A stretch of 64,000 bases of DNA, from the NCBI GenBank assembly GCA_004005435.1, contig RZWH01000003.1:620001-684000 (forward strand), in the 5' to 3' direction. Under the pieces are notes generated by a model. It was not told where the DNA came from. It searched no databases and worked only from the letters and a program-made list of their open reading frames with translations. This DNA comes from Rhodobacteraceae bacterium CCMM004 (GTDB taxonomy: Bacteria > Pseudomonadota > Alphaproteobacteria > Rhodobacterales > Rhodobacteraceae). How positions within the stretch are numbered: the first letter of the stretch is position 1; each line of letters begins with the position of its first letter. Below, one piece after another: positions 36,090 through 45,966 of the stretch. A program made the translations under genes and the position numbers.

Positions 36090-37166
36090 TCATGTCTCGG
36101 GGTCCTCCTTGGGCGCCAGCGGCAGGGACAGGCGGAACACAGTTCGCCCCGGCACAGATTCGACCGAGATCCAGGCGTCGTGATCGCTGACGATCTTACC
36201 CACCAGCGCCAGCCCCAGGCCGGTCCCGTTGTCGCGCCCCGACACGAAGGGCTCGAAGATGTCGGCGGCGATCTCGGGCGGCAGGCCCGGCCCGTCGTCG
36301 ATGATCTCGACCTGAAGCGGCAGCTTGGCCCCGGTGCCGTCCTTGCGCCGCATCCTGAGCGAGACATCGTAGAAGGTGCGCAGGCGGATCGTCCCACCCT
36401 CGGGCCCCGCCGCCTCGGTGGCGTTGCGGATCAGGTTGAGGAACACCTGGAGCATCTGGTCGCCGTCGACCCGGGTGGCGGGGAGCGACGGGTCGTAGTC
36501 CTCCAACAGCTTCATATGCGCGGCAAAGCCGACGGCGGCTGTCTTGCGCGCCCGGTCGAGGAGGTCGTGGATGTTGATCGCCCGCAGGTGCGGCGGAGCG
36601 AGGTTGCCGAACTGCTCGACCTGGTCGAGCAGCGCGACGATCCGGCGGCTCTCGGCGACGATGAGGTCGGTCAACTCGCGGTCGCCGTTCTGGAGGTTCA
36701 TCGACAGCAGCTGCGCCGCGCCGGTGATCCCCGCCAGCGGGTTCTTGATCTCGTGGGCCAGCATCTCGGCCATGCCGATGGCCGACCGGGCCGACGACTT
36801 GATCGCCCCGGCGCGGCCCAGGCGGTCGGCGATCTGCCGCGGCTCCATGATCACCAGGACGTGCCCCGGCATCCCGATCATCGGCGCGATCTGGATGTTG
36901 CATTGCTGCGGCGGGCGGTTTCCGCCGGACACGTCCACGGTGTTGATGAACAGCTGCGCGTGGTCGCTGCGCACCCGGGCGAAGGCGTCGTCGAGCGGCG
37001 CGTCGATGGCCAGCCGGTCGAACAGCGGCACACCGGTCACCGACCGCGCCGAGGCGTTGAGGAACAGCTCGGCCGCGGCGTTGACGTCGCACAGGCGGTC
37101 CTCGGCGTCGACCACGAAGGCCGGAACCGGCATCGAGGCCCAGACCGTCTCGGCCAGCACGCTCAT
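36090..37166 (-). CDS. ntrB: Nitrogen sensor kinase NtrB
   Basis: 358 aa soluble PAS-HisKA-HATPase protein. The PAS core is near residues 15-110, the phosphorylated His is H138 (MLAHEIKNPLAGI), the N box is NLIRNATEA and the G box is TGLGLALVGKI. It phosphorylates NtrC when nitrogen is limiting, under control of PII. Its start overlaps the dusB stop by four bases, the usual arrangement in alphaproteobacteria. Confidence 0.94.
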   Translation of the reverse strand: MSVLAETVWASMPVPAFVVDAEDRLCDVNAAAELFLNASARSVTGVPLFDRLAIDAPLDDAFARVRSDHAQLFINTVDVSGGNRPPQQCNIQIAPMIGMPGHVLVIMEPRQIADRLGRAGAIKSSARSAIGMAEMLAHEIKNPLAGITGAAQLLSMNLQNGDRELTDLIVAESRRIVALLDQVEQFGNLAPPHLRAINIHDLLDRARKTAAVGFAAHMKLLEDYDPSLPATRVDGDQMLQVFLNLIRNATEAAGPEGGTIRLRTFYDVSLRMRRKDGTGAKLPLQVEIIDDGPGLPPEIAADIFEPFVSGRDNGTGLGLALVGKIVSDHDAWISVESVPGRTVFRLSLPLAPKEDPET

Positions 37167-38155
37167 GCCGCCGCCGCCCCGGGGGCGAGCGCCGCGTCGA
37201 TCCGCCGTTCCAGCGCCTCGGCCGGCGCCGTCAGAACCCCGCGCCGCACGCCGGGCGGGGTTCCGGCGGCATCCATATACCAGCCCAGATGCTTGCGCAT
37301 CACCCGCTGGCCCAGGTCGCGGCCGTAGAACGACAGCGCGGCGTCGAGATGCTCCAGGACCAGAGCCGCCAGGGCCCGGCCCCGCGGCGGCACCGGCGCC
37401 GGGCTCCATCCGCCCGCCGCGGCGATCTCGGCCAGGGCCCAGGGGCGGCCCCGCGCGCCGCGCCCCACCATCACGCCCGCCGCACCCGACGCCGCCAGCG
37501 CGGCCCGCGCGTCGGCGGCGTCGTGGATGTCGCCGTTGGCGATCACCGGCACGTCCACCGCCCGCACCACCGCGCCGATGGCGACCCAATCGGCGCGGCC
37601 GCGGTAGAACTGGCAGCGCGTGCGCCCGTGGATCGTGATCATCCGCACCCCCGCCTCTGCGGCCCGGCGGGCGATCTCGGGGGCGTTGCGGCGGTCGTCG
37701 TCCCAGCCCAGCCGCATCTTCAACGTCACCGGCACGTCGACCGCCGCCACCACCGCCTCGATCAGGCGCAGCGCGTGGTCGGGATCGCGCATCAGCGCCG
37801 ATCCGCTCAGCCCGTTCGTCACCTTCTTGGCCGGGCAACCCATGTTGATGTCGACGATGCGGGCTCCGTTGGCGGCCACCATCCGCGCCGCCTCGGCCAT
37901 CCAGCGCGCCTCGCGGCCGGCCACCTGCACCGCCGTGCCTTCCACATGTGCACCGATCTCGGCGCGTTCGCGCACGCCTGGCTTGGCCTGGACCATCTCC
38001 TGGCTGGCCACCATCTCGCTCACCACCAGCCCGGCACCGAAGCGGCGGACCACTTGTCGGAACGGCAGGTCGGTGATTCCCGCCATCGGCGCGAGGAAAA
38101 CGGGTGGGTCGAGGGCGAGCGGCGCGGTCACGTGGGTCTTTACCTGCACAAGCAT
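37163..38155 (-). CDS. dusB: tRNA dihydrouridine synthase B
   Basis: 330 aa FMN enzyme that reduces uridines in tRNA. FLAPMAGITDLPFRQ starts the TIM barrel, and the catalytic cysteine is C107 in NMGCPAKKVTNGLSGSALM. TLKMRLGWDD and HGRTRCQFYRG follow. It is first in the dusB-ntrB-ntrC-ntrY-ntrX operon. It is divergent from ispDF across about 177 bases. Confidence 0.94.
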   Translation of the reverse strand: MLVQVKTHVTAPLALDPPVFLAPMAGITDLPFRQVVRRFGAGLVVSEMVASQEMVQAKPGVRERAEIGAHVEGTAVQVAGREARWMAEAARMVAANGARIVDINMGCPAKKVTNGLSGSALMRDPDHALRLIEAVVAAVDVPVTLKMRLGWDDDRRNAPEIARRAAEAGVRMITIHGRTRCQFYRGRADWVAIGAVVRAVDVPVIANGDIHDAADARAALAASGAAGVMVGRGARGRPWALAEIAAAGGWSPAPVPPRGRALAALVLEHLDAALSFYGRDLGQRVMRKHLGWYMDAAGTPPGVRRGVLTAPAEALERRIDAALAPGAAAA

Positions 38156-38332
38156 TAGGCAACTGCCGGTTTAGGTATCTCCGGGGCCGCCCGAGGGCAA
38201 TTGCAGCGCCCGGTCGCATCGGCGGAAAACACCGACTGCCCAAAAATACAGCATACCAGCGCCATGATTGACTGGCATTGTCGAGCCGCATTGCAGTCTT
38301 CGCATCAACCGGAAAGGGAACCCACCCGCGTT

Positions 38333-39475
38333 ATGAGTAGCACAGCCGCAGTGATCGTGGCCGCCGGGCGGGGTCGGCGCGTCGGCGGACCGCTCCCCAA
38401 ACAGTTCCGCACCCTGGCGGGGCGGACGGTCCTGGCCTGGACGCTGGAGGCGTTCCGGACCGCGCCTCAGGTGGGGCGGATCGTGCTGGTCCTCAACCCC
38501 GACGACATGGGCCTGGCGGCGGGCTATGCCGCCCATCCCGACGTCGCGGTCGCCGCCGGGGGCGCGACCCGTGCCGACAGCGTGCGCGCGGGGCTGGAGG
38601 CGCTGGCCGACGATCCCCCCGACCGGGTGCTGATCCACGACGTCGCCCGCCCATTGGTGGACCACGCGCTGATCGGCCGGGTCGTTGCGGCGCTCGACGA
38701 CCATCCCGCCGCCGCCCCCGCGGTGCCGGTGGTCGATGCGCTCTGGTCCGGCGGCGACGGCGTGGTGACCGGACTGCGCGACCGCACGGGCCTCTACCGC
38801 GCGCAGACCCCCCAGGGCTTTCGCTACGCCGCCATCGCCGCGGCGCACGCCCGCCACGGCGGCGACGCGGCCGACGACGTCGCGGTGGCGGTGGCCGAGG
38901 GGCTGGACGTTGCCATCGTTGAGGGCGATGAAAGGAACCTGAAGATCACCACGGAGGCCGACTTTGCCCGCGCCGAGGTTCTGATGGAGAAAGACGTGGA
39001 TATCCGCACCGGCAACGGCTTCGACGTTCATGCCTTCGCCCCGGGGGACGCGGTGACGCTCTGCGGCATCGCCGTGCCCCACGACCGCGCGCTCAAGGGG
39101 CATTCCGATGCCGACGTGGGTCTGCACGCGGTCACCGACGCGATCTACGGTGCGCTGGCCGAGGGCGACATCGGCCGTCACTTCCCCCCCAGCGACCCGC
39201 AATGGCGCGGCGCCCCCTCGGACATCTTTCTCGACCACGCCGTGGCGCGGGCGACCGAGCGCGGCTACCGCATCTCGAACATCGACCTCACGCTGATCTG
39301 CGAGCGGCCCAAGATCGGGCCGCGGGCGCCGGAGATGACCGACCGCCTGGCCGAGATCGCGGGGATCGGCCCCGACCGGGTGAGCGTCAAAGCGACCACC
39401 AGCGAGAGGCTGGGCTTTACCGGGCGGGAAGAGGGCATCGCCGCCCTCGCCACCGTCACGCTGGTCAGCCCATGA
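38333..39475 (+). CDS. ispDF: Bifunctional IspD/IspF enzyme of the MEP pathway
   Basis: 380 aa fusion. Residues about 1-220 are the MEP cytidylyltransferase IspD ([16 protein letters not shown] at about 10-25, QTPQGFR). Residues about 224-380 are MECDP synthase IspF, with metal ligands D231, H233 and H265 ([21 protein letters not shown]). The two act in isoprenoid precursor synthesis, steps 3 and 5. The fusion is typical of Rhodobacterales and other alphaproteobacteria. GGAAAGGG lies about 15 bases before the ATG, rather far. Confidence 0.95.
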   Translation: MSSTAAVIVAAGRGRRVGGPLPKQFRTLAGRTVLAWTLEAFRTAPQVGRIVLVLNPDDMGLAAGYAAHPDVAVAAGGATRADSVRAGLEALADDPPDRVLIHDVARPLVDHALIGRVVAALDDHPAAAPAVPVVDALWSGGDGVVTGLRDRTGLYRAQTPQGFRYAAIAAAHARHGGDAADDVAVAVAEGLDVAIVEGDERNLKITTEADFARAEVLMEKDVDIRTGNGFDVHAFAPGDAVTLCGIAVPHDRALKGHSDADVGLHAVTDAIYGALAEGDIGRHFPPSDPQWRGAPSDIFLDHAVARATERGYRISNIDLTLICERPKIGPRAPEMTDRLAEIAGIGPDRVSVKATTSERLGFTGREEGIAALATVTLVSP

Positions 39476-39966
39476 CGGCCGCGCGGATGATCGCCACCGT
39501 GGCCGGCGTGGGGTTCCTGCGGCCCGCCTCGGGGACCTGGGGTTCGGCCGCGGCGCTGCCTCTGGCCTGGGTGCTGCACGTGCTGGCGGGGCCCTGGGGC
39601 CTGCTCCTCGGCGCGGCCGTCGCCTTTGCCGCGGGATGGTGGGCCACGGCGGTCGAGACCGCCCGCACCGGCCGCGACGATCCCAGCGAGATCGTCATCG
39701 ACGAGGTCGCGGGACAATGGATCGCGCTCCTGCCGCTGTCTTTCGGCGCGGCGCGGATGGGGGTCGAGATCGCCGATCTCTGGCCCGGTTGGGTTGCGGC
39801 GTTCCTGCTCTTCCGCCTCTTCGACATCTGGAAGCCGGGGCCGATCGGTTGGGCCGACCGGCGCGGCGATCCCCTGGGCGTGATGCTGGATGACATCCTG
39901 GCGGGCGTGGCCGCGGCTGTCTGCGTCGCCCTCCTGGCCGCGCTGGCGCACGGGGTCCTGATGTGA
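39472..39966 (+). CDS. pgpA: Phosphatidylglycerophosphatase A
   Basis: 164 aa membrane enzyme that makes phosphatidylglycerol from its phosphate. PgpA signatures are [12 protein letters not shown] (about 14-25), [33 protein letters not shown] and [10 protein letters not shown]. The start overlaps the ispDF stop (ATGA) and the stop overlaps cinA (GTGA). It is the middle gene of a tight three-gene operon. Confidence 0.93.
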   Translation: MTAARMIATVAGVGFLRPASGTWGSAAALPLAWVLHVLAGPWGLLLGAAVAFAAGWWATAVETARTGRDDPSEIVIDEVAGQWIALLPLSFGAARMGVEIADLWPGWVAAFLLFRLFDIWKPGPIGWADRRGDPLGVMLDDILAGVAAAVCVALLAALAHGVLM

Positions 39967-40427
39967 GCGCGGCGGCGCTGATCGACGCCGCGCGCGTCCG
40001 CGGCGCCACCCTCGCCACCGCCGAGAGCTGCACCGGCGGCCTGATCGCGGGCGAGATCACCGCCGTGGCAGGGAGTTCCGACGTCTTCGACCGCGGCTTC
40101 GTCACCTATTCCAACGCCGCCAAGCGCGAGATGCTGGGGGTGGACGCTGCCACGCTCGACCGCCACGGCGCGGTCAGCGAAGAGGTGGCGCGCGAGATGG
40201 CCGAGGGGGCCCTGGCCCGCTCGGACGCCACCCATGCGGTCGCCGTCACCGGCATCGCCGGTCCCGGCGGCTCCGAGCACAAGCCCGAAGGCCGCGTCTG
40301 CTTTGCCTGGGCGGGGCCCGGAGCGACCGCCGCCGAGACCGTGGAGTTCGGCGCCATCGGCCGCACCGAGGTCCGCCGCGCCACTGTTGCCCACGCCCTG
40401 GCCGGTCTGCACGCCGCCTTGCGCTAA
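39963..40427 (+). CDS. pncC: CinA C-terminal-domain nicotinamide-nucleotide amidase
   Basis: 154 aa, only the amidohydrolase half of Cin[18 protein letters not shown] (about 17-33), [14 protein letters not shown] and [16 protein letters not shown] are the family motifs. It deamidates nicotinamide mononucleotide in pyridine-nucleotide salvage. The GTG start overlaps pgpA. The N-terminal MoCF half is absent, the usual form in this position (often annotated CinA-family). Confidence 0.92.
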   Translation: MSAAALIDAARVRGATLATAESCTGGLIAGEITAVAGSSDVFDRGFVTYSNAAKREMLGVDAATLDRHGAVSEEVAREMAEGALARSDATHAVAVTGIAGPGGSEHKPEGRVCFAWAGPGATAAETVEFGAIGRTEVRRATVAHALAGLHAALR

Positions 40428-40590
40428 GGGGGCCGGAGCCGCTGCGAAACAAGGGCTGCCCTCCCGCCGGGGCTGGGTTCAGCGGCACCTGGCGGTGACC
40501 GAAGCCCCGACGCCGCGGCGGCCACCCCGTCCTTCCCGGCCTGCCGCCGGGCAGGACGGGGTGGCGGAGCGAATGCGCAGCGGTCGCCTG
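40428..40590. repeat. Diverged GC-rich element between convergent cinA and mmgE
   Basis: Within 163 non-coding bases, GGGCTGCCCTCCCGCCGGGGCT at about 40453 and GACGCCGCGGCGGCC at about 40509 resemble the left end and centre of the forward element. The right end is replaced by a GCCTGCCGCCGGGCAGGACGG hairpin-like stretch. It is an old or partial copy at best. Confidence 0.35.
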
Positions 40591-41904
40591 TCAGGGCTGG
40601 TCGGCGGTGCGGGACAGGGCGGCGACGAAGGCTGGGAGGTCTCGCTCAACCACTGCCGTCTCCAGCGCCGCCGCCCGGCGGGGGCCCACGAGGCTGCGCG
40701 CCTTGGCCGCCAGGCGGGCCGCACGGTCCGACGGCACCAGCGCGCCCGCGATGTCGTGGCGACGCATCTCGACACCGCCCGTGGCCGTGCGGACCGCCAC
40801 CTCCGCTGCCGTCTCGGCCAGCCCCGGGTTCGAGCGCACCGTGACCAGATCGCGCAGTCGCGTCAGCCCCGGATCGTGCGCGGCCGCGTCGCTCCAGGTG
40901 TCGAGCGCGGCGGTGTCGCGGCCGGCCAGCGCCAGGGCCACGGCCAGGCGATAACTGAACTTGGCCTCCAGCCCGCTCTCGGGCTCGGCGATGTCGCAGA
41001 CCGTGCGCCAGCGGGGGTGCACCGCCACCTCCACCGCCGTGACCGCATCGGCGTCCACGTGAACGCCGCGCAACGCCTCCAGCGTGGCGTGCAGGCCGTG
41101 GCAGCACGCGTGGAACTTGTAGCTCACATCGCAGATGCGCCAGATCTCGCCCAACCCCTCCCAGGCGGCGGGATCGGCGGCGCCCGCGTGCACCGCGGCG
41201 AATCCTTGCGCACCGTCCAGCGCGGAGGCGCGCGACGTCATGCCTGCAGCGGCCAGCAGCGCCGCCTCGACCCCGGTGGCGGCCGCCTGCCCTGCATTCC
41301 ACGGCTTACCCATGGTCCCGAACTGCGCCTTGAGCCCGGCCGCACGGGTCGCGGTCAGCCCCAGCGCGTGGACCGTCGTGCCCCGGTCGCATCCGGCCAG
41401 CCGGGCCGCCGCCAATGCGGCACCGAAGGCTCCGGCCGTCGCGGTCTGGTGAAAGCCCGCCTGATAATGGCCGCGGCCGAGCCAGACCCCCATCCGCACC
41501 GACGCCTCCAGGCCCACCAGAGCGGCCGGGGCGAAGGCGTCCCACCCCGCGCCCGTCCGCTCGGCCATCGCCAGAGCGGCGGGCAGAACGGCCACCGAGG
41601 GGTGACCGATATGGGCGAAATGGGTGTCGTCGTAGTCGAGCGCGTGGGCCGCGGTGCCGTTGGCCGCGGCCGCCGCCCGGGCCGGTGCCCGCCCGCCCCC
41701 GATCAGCGCCGCCTCGCCGCGGCCGCCCTCGCCCAGGACCATCTGCCGGACGATGGCTGCCGCGGGCTCGTCCGCCCCGGCCAGGCCGCAGGCGGCCCAG
41801 TCCACCGCCGACAGCGCGAGAACCTCCCGCGCCCCCGCGTCGGGGTCCGCCGCGGCGGCGAAGTCGGCCAGCCGCCCGGCGACCCCGCCGCCGCCGTCAG
41901 CCAT
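40591..41904 (-). CDS. MmgE/PrpD family protein
   Basis: 437 aa, all-helical first half with the ALDYDDTHFAHIGHPSVAVLPAALA motif and GTMGKPWNAGQAAATGVEAALLA, typical of MmgE/PrpD. Relatives include 2-methylcitrate dehydratase, cis-aconitate decarboxylase and uncharacterised epimerase/dehydratases, and the exact reaction cannot be read here. prpC is not nearby, so a methylcitrate role is not supported. It overlaps the Coq10/RatA gene by eight bases. Confidence 0.85.
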   Translation of the reverse strand: MADGGGGVAGRLADFAAAADPDAGAREVLALSAVDWAACGLAGADEPAAAIVRQMVLGEGGRGEAALIGGGRAPARAAAAANGTAAHALDYDDTHFAHIGHPSVAVLPAALAMAERTGAGWDAFAPAALVGLEASVRMGVWLGRGHYQAGFHQTATAGAFGAALAAARLAGCDRGTTVHALGLTATRAAGLKAQFGTMGKPWNAGQAAATGVEAALLAAAGMTSRASALDGAQGFAAVHAGAADPAAWEGLGEIWRICDVSYKFHACCHGLHATLEALRGVHVDADAVTAVEVAVHPRWRTVCDIAEPESGLEAKFSYRLAVALALAGRDTAALDTWSDAAAHDPGLTRLRDLVTVRSNPGLAETAAEVAVRTATGGVEMRRHDIAGALVPSDRAARLAAKARSLVGPRRAAALETAVVERDLPAFVAALSRTADQP

Positions 41905-42340
41905 ACAGCTCGGCCGCCCGCCGCTCGAACGCCCGCACCACCCGCTGCATTGCGTCGTAAAAGAACATGCCCGCCGCCCCCTGGAGGATGCGATTGCGGA
42001 ATTCGAAGTCGACGTCGAAGGTCACCTCGCATCCGTCCTCGGTCGGCGTGAACCGCCAGGTCGAGCGCATGTGCTTGAACGGCCCGTCCAGATATTCGGT
42101 GTGAATCTCGCGGGTCTCGGGGCGCAGCTCCACCCGGCTACCGAAGCGTTCGCGGAAGACCTTGAAGCTGATCACCAGGTCGGCCTCCATCACCTCGCCC
42201 CGCGGCGTCTCGCGTCGGTCGCGGATCCGCGCGGCCGCAGTCCAGGGCAGGAACTGCGGATAGCTTTCCACGTCGGCGACGAGATCGAACATCTGCTCGG
42301 CGGTATACGGTAACTTGCGGGTTTCGTGATGGCTTGTCAT
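41897..42340 (-). CDS. Coq10/RatA-like START-domain protein
   Basis: 147 aa. A polyketide-cyclase/START fold: YTAEQMFDLVADVESYPQFLPW at the N-terminus, and FRNRILQGAAGMFFYDAMQRVVRAFERRA at the C-terminus. Homologues bind ubiquinone and help its use in respiration (Coq10), or inhibit ribosome subunit joining (RatA). The alphaproteobacterial position near lipA and cinA favours the Coq10 type. It is divergent from hpt. Confidence 0.88.
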   Translation of the reverse strand: MTSHHETRKLPYTAEQMFDLVADVESYPQFLPWTAAARIRDRRETPRGEVMEADLVISFKVFRERFGSRVELRPETREIHTEYLDGPFKHMRSTWRFTPTEDGCEVTFDVDFEFRNRILQGAAGMFFYDAMQRVVRAFERRAAELYG

Positions 42341-42410
42341 ATCTTCGTCGGGTGGCTGGCGGGTTGACCGCCTTCGTCGTCCGGTCGCGCGGTGAAATCA
42401 AGGGGGCTCC

Positions 42411-42959
42411 ATGGCGCAGCCAGCCTACGAGATCGACGAAATGATCTCGGCCAAGTCCATCGCCGCCCGAATCGAGGCCCTGGCGCGCGAGATCAAGTCC
42501 ACGTTCGACGGCACCGACAAGCTGATCGTGGTGGGCCTGTTGCGCGGGTCCTTCGTGTTCATCGCCGATCTCGTGCGCGAGCTGGATCTGCCCGTCGAGG
42601 TCGATTTCCTGGAGGCCTCGTCCTACGGCGATTCCACCGAGTCGAGCCGCGAGGTGCGCATTCTCAAGGACTTGCGCGGCGAAATCGCGGGCCGCGACGT
42701 GCTGGTGGTCGAGGACATCGTCGACACCGGCTTTACCCTCAGCCACGTCGTCGCGCTCCTCAAGACGCGGGGGCCCAAGCGGCTGGAGACCATTGCGCTC
42801 CTAGACAAGCCGTCGCGGCGCGAGATCGACATCCGTGCCACCTGGACCGGGTTCGAGATCCCCGACGAGTTCGTCGTCGGCTACGGCATCGATTATGCCC
42901 AGCGCAACCGCAACCTGCCCTATATCGGCGCGGTGCGGTTCACCGGGGGCGCTGCCTGA
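42411..42959 (+). CDS. hpt: Hypoxanthine phosphoribosyltransferase
   Basis: 182 aa. The PRPP-binding loop [14 protein letters not shown] is intact, and [17 protein letters not shown] and [21 protein letters not shown] are typical of Hpt. It salvages hypoxanthine (and guanine) to nucleotides. AAGGGGGCTCC stands before the ATG at 42411. It is a single gene with no clear operon partner. Confidence 0.94.
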   Translation: MAQPAYEIDEMISAKSIAARIEALAREIKSTFDGTDKLIVVGLLRGSFVFIADLVRELDLPVEVDFLEASSYGDSTESSREVRILKDLRGEIAGRDVLVVEDIVDTGFTLSHVVALLKTRGPKRLETIALLDKPSRREIDIRATWTGFEIPDEFVVGYGIDYAQRNRNLPYIGAVRFTGGAA

Positions 42960-43020
42960 CCCCGCTTGTCACCCCCGCCCGGCGGTCCATATCCTGGGCG
43001 GAGACGGAGGCGCGGCGGCG

Positions 43021-43197
43021 ATGAGTCCATTCTGGCTCTTGAAGATGAAGCGTTGGGCGCAGAACCCGCCCTCGGCCAAGCAGGTGCGCTTTGTCCTCAT
43101 CATCGTCGCGGTCTGCTTCGTCCTCGCCGCGATCGACTGGATCTGGGGCTGGCCCGAGGCGCTGACCCCGAGTTTCGGCAACCGCGGCTGGCGCTGA
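43021..43197 (+). CDS. Conserved small single-pass membrane protein
   Basis: 58 aa. An amphipathic N-terminus with KRWAQNPPSAKQV is followed by one membrane helix (about 23-42) and a short tail rich in Trp/Pro (WIWGWPEALTP). The pattern is familiar from small uncharacterised proteins in Rhodobacterales genomes. GGCGGAGACGGAGG lies before the ATG. Cytochrome c' begins about 120 bases later. Confidence 0.7.
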   Translation: MSPFWLLKMKRWAQNPPSAKQVRFVLIIVAVCFVLAAIDWIWGWPEALTPSFGNRGWR

Positions 43198-43316
43198 GTC
43201 CCGGCCCTGCGCCCACGCACAGCGGTCGCGCGCCGATCCACGAAAGGTTCATTGGATCTTTTCGCGGCCTTGGGCCACGCTACGTGACGTCAGAGCCCCA
43301 TCCGAAAGGACCTTTC

Positions 43317-43787
43317 ATGCAGCGCATTACCCTCTCCGCCGTCACCGTCGGCCTGTGCATCGCCGTCGCCGCAGGCGGATACGCCGACAGTCATTCCGCC
43401 ACCGATCCCGCCGTCAAGGCGCGGCACGGGCACATGCAGCTCTACGCCTTCAATCTCGGGGTCCTGGGCGCCATGGCCAAGGGCGAGATGGAGTTCGACG
43501 CCGACCGCGCCACCGCGGCCGCCGCCAACCTGCACGCCGTCGCTCGCTTGGACGAGACCGGCTACTGGCCCGAGGGCACGTCCTCGGACGCGATGGAAGG
43601 CAGCCGCGCCCTGCCCGCGATTTGGGAGAAGATGGACGATTTCGAGGCCAAGCAGCAGGGTCTGATCGAGGCCGCGGCCACCATGGAGGGCGCCGCGGGC
43701 AGTCTCGATGGTATCCGCGCCAATATCGGCGCCGTGGGCGGGGCCTGTGGCGCCTGTCACAAGCCCTATCGCCAGTCCGACGACTGA
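43317..43787 (+). CDS. cycP: Cytochrome c'
   Basis: 156 aa. A signal peptide (to about 23) is followed by a four-helix bundle with the C-terminal heme site C144-x-x-C147-H148 (CGACH) near the end, as expected for class II cytochrome c. AAAGGA lies six bases ahead of the ATG. These proteins bind NO or CO with an open sixth site and protect against nitrosative stress. A diheme cytochrome follows after 12 bases. Confidence 0.9.
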   Translation: MQRITLSAVTVGLCIAVAAGGYADSHSATDPAVKARHGHMQLYAFNLGVLGAMAKGEMEFDADRATAAAANLHAVARLDETGYWPEGTSSDAMEGSRALPAIWEKMDDFEAKQQGLIEAAATMEGAAGSLDGIRANIGAVGGACGACHKPYRQSDD

Positions 43788-43799
43788 CGGGCGCGCGCC

Positions 43800-44696
43800 G
43801 TGGCGGCTCTGATCCGCTGGGCCCTGTTCCTCGGCGCGGTGGCGTTGGCGGCGGGTTGGTGGATCACCCGCCCCGAGCGTGTCGATGCCGCCGCCCTGGC
43901 CGGGCTCACACCCGACCTGGCGCTGGGCGAACGCACCTTCGTCGCCGCGGGCTGCGCCTCGTGCCACGTTGCGCCAGAGACGTCCGGCGGCGACGGCCAG
44001 CCGGTCCTGTCGGGCGGACAGCGGTTCGCGTCCGAGTTCGGCACCTTTATCGCGCCCAACATCTCGTCCCATCCCGAGCACGGCATCGGAGCGTGGAGCG
44101 ACGAAGAGATCGTGACCGCGGTGATGAAGGGCGTGTCGCCCGGGGGCGCTCACTACTATCCCGCCTTTCCCTACACGGCCTATGCCAAGGCCGCTCCGGC
44201 CGAGATCCTGTCGCTGGCCGCCTATCTGCGCACGCTGCCCGCCTCGGACGTGCCCAGCCTGCCCCACGAGGTCGGGTTTCCGTTCAACATCCGGCGCAGC
44301 GTCGGCGGGTGGAAATGGCTCTTTACCGACGAGGGCTGGGCGGTCGAGGGTGACCTGAGCCCAGACGCCGCGGCGGGGCGCTATCTGGCCGAGGCGCTCG
44401 GCCATTGCGGCGAGTGCCACACGCCGCGCAACCCCCTGGGCGGGCTCGACATTTCGCGGTGGCTCCAAGGCGCGCCCAACCCCTCGGGCCGCGGCCGCAT
44501 TCCCGGGATCGACCCCGGGAGCCTGACCTGGTCCGAGGCCGACATCGCCTATTATCTCGAAACCGGCTTCACCCCCGACTTCGACACGGCGGGGGGCAGC
44601 ATGGTGGCCGTGATCGACAAAACCGCGCAGCTGACGCCCGATGACCGGGCAGCGATCGCCGCGTATCTCAAGGCGGTGCCGCCCAAGGTCGAGTGA
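43800..44696 (+). CDS. Diheme cytochrome c
   Basis: 298 aa with GTG start. One N-terminal membrane anchor (about 6-22) leads to two class I cytochrome c domains: C52-x-x-C55-H56 (CASCH) and C203-x-x-C206-H207 (CGECH). GGAHYYPAFPYTAY is a family hallmark. It resembles cytochromes that take electrons from periplasmic dehydrogenases; no dehydrogenase gene is adjacent. The pair with cytochrome c' is often seen together. Confidence 0.88.
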   Translation: MAALIRWALFLGAVALAAGWWITRPERVDAAALAGLTPDLALGERTFVAAGCASCHVAPETSGGDGQPVLSGGQRFASEFGTFIAPNISSHPEHGIGAWSDEEIVTAVMKGVSPGGAHYYPAFPYTAYAKAAPAEILSLAAYLRTLPASDVPSLPHEVGFPFNIRRSVGGWKWLFTDEGWAVEGDLSPDAAAGRYLAEALGHCGECHTPRNPLGGLDISRWLQGAPNPSGRGRIPGIDPGSLTWSEADIAYYLETGFTPDFDTAGGSMVAVIDKTAQLTPDDRAAIAAYLKAVPPKVE

Positions 44697-44756
44697 CGCC
44701 GCGGCCCCGGAGCAACTGAATGGTTCGGTTTAGATTGGTCGCGGGAGGAGCGACCG

Positions 44757-45814
44757 ATGACCCCGTCCGGTCTCGTGATGGGCGCGGGGCCGACGGGCCT
44801 GACCGCCGCGATGGAGCTTACCCGGCTGGGCCACCGCGCCACGCTGATCGAGCGGCGGCCAGATGCTTCGTCCTTCAGCCGTGCGGTCGGCATCCAGTCC
44901 GGGACCATCGAGATCCTGCGCCCCTCGGGCGCCGCCGCGGGGATCCTGGACGAGGCGGTGCGGTTCTTCGGCGTGGAGATCTACGAGGGCGCGCGGCACT
45001 TGGTGTCGCTGCCCCTTGGGGTTCGCCCCCCACTCGCGGCTCCTCGGCCTGCCCCAGGACCGGACCGAGCCCCGCATCGCGCGGGCCTTCGCGCAGCTCG
45101 GGGGGACGATGCACTATGGTGCGACGCTACCCGGCCTGAGCCAGGACGCGGGCGGCGGCGTCGCCACGGTGGACGGGCGGGAGGCGCGGCACGGCCTCCT
45201 GCTCGGCGCCGACGGCGCGCGCTGCACGGCGCGCGGCGCTGGACCTCCCCTTTCCCGGCCACGATCTGTGCGGCAAGTGGTCCATCGCGGACGTGGAGGC
45301 GCCGGACTGGCGGCACGGCACCGCGTTCACCGGGTGCTTCCTACCCGGCGGAGATGTCTGCGTGGTGGTGCCGCTCGCCTACGGACGGTTCCGCGTCATC
45401 GCCAGCCGTTCCGACACGCTCGCCGCGCTGCCGGTGCCGATGGCGGTCGCGGGGACCCACCACGCCGGCGCCTTCACCATCTCCGTCAGGCAGGTGCCGC
45501 GCGACGGCGTGGGGCATGTTTATCTGGCAGGCGACGCGGCGCATTGCCCCTCGCCCGTGGGCGGGCGCGGCATGAACCTCGGCATCGCCGATGCCGCCGA
45601 CTTCGCCGCGCGGGTGGCCGAGGGCCGTCTGGAAGGCTGTTCCGCCGCGCGCCACGCCACAGGCGACGCGGTCCTGCGCTTGTCCGAGCGGGGCCGCCGT
45701 GCGCTCATGGCGCCCCACCCCGCCGCGGCGGCGACGCGGCGGGCCGTCCTGCGCCTGCTGGTCGGCGTGCCGCCGCTGGGACGCGCCGCCCTACGCCGCT
45801 TTGCGGGCGGCTAG
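44757..45814 (+). pseudogene. FAD-dependent monooxygenase with two frameshifts
   Basis: Three frames are needed to follow one protein of about 350 aa. Frame one (44757 to about 45015) has the FAD motif MGAGPTGLTAAMELTRLGH. Frame two (about 45020-45230) has PHSRLLGLPQDRTEPRIARAF and GLLLGADGARCTA. Frame three (about 45236-45814) has DWRHGTAFTGCFLPGG and the GDAAHCPSPVGGRGMNLGIADA motif. Each junction is a +1 shift, at a TTGGGGTTCGCCCCCC stretch and at a GCGCGCGGCGCTGG stretch. It could be a real pseudogene or two base-calling errors in GC runs. Intact relatives are aromatic hydroxylases. Confidence 0.75.
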
Positions 45815-45859
45815 AGCGGGATGCGGAAGAGCGGAAACACCCAACTCCCACGCTCCGCC

Positions 45860-45925
45860 AGGCGGCAGATGGGGCAGAGTCGATTCGCTTCCGCCCCGCG
45901 GGACGGCGCTCCCCTGCTCTCCAAG
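45860..45925 (+). repeat. Fragment of the GC-rich element before lipA
   Basis: TTCCGCCCCGCGGGACGGCGCTCCCC at about 45889 matches the right end of the forward element; the left part is absent. It lies in about 150 non-coding bases between convergent genes. Confidence 0.3.
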
Positions 45926-45966
45926 CCGATACGTGTCACTCCACTCCGATGCGACCCCACGCCCCG

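Noticed and set aside
38268-38296. TTGACT promoter for ispDF
   Set aside because: The -35 is good but the hexamer 17 bases on (TTGCAG) is a poor -10, so it is not listed.
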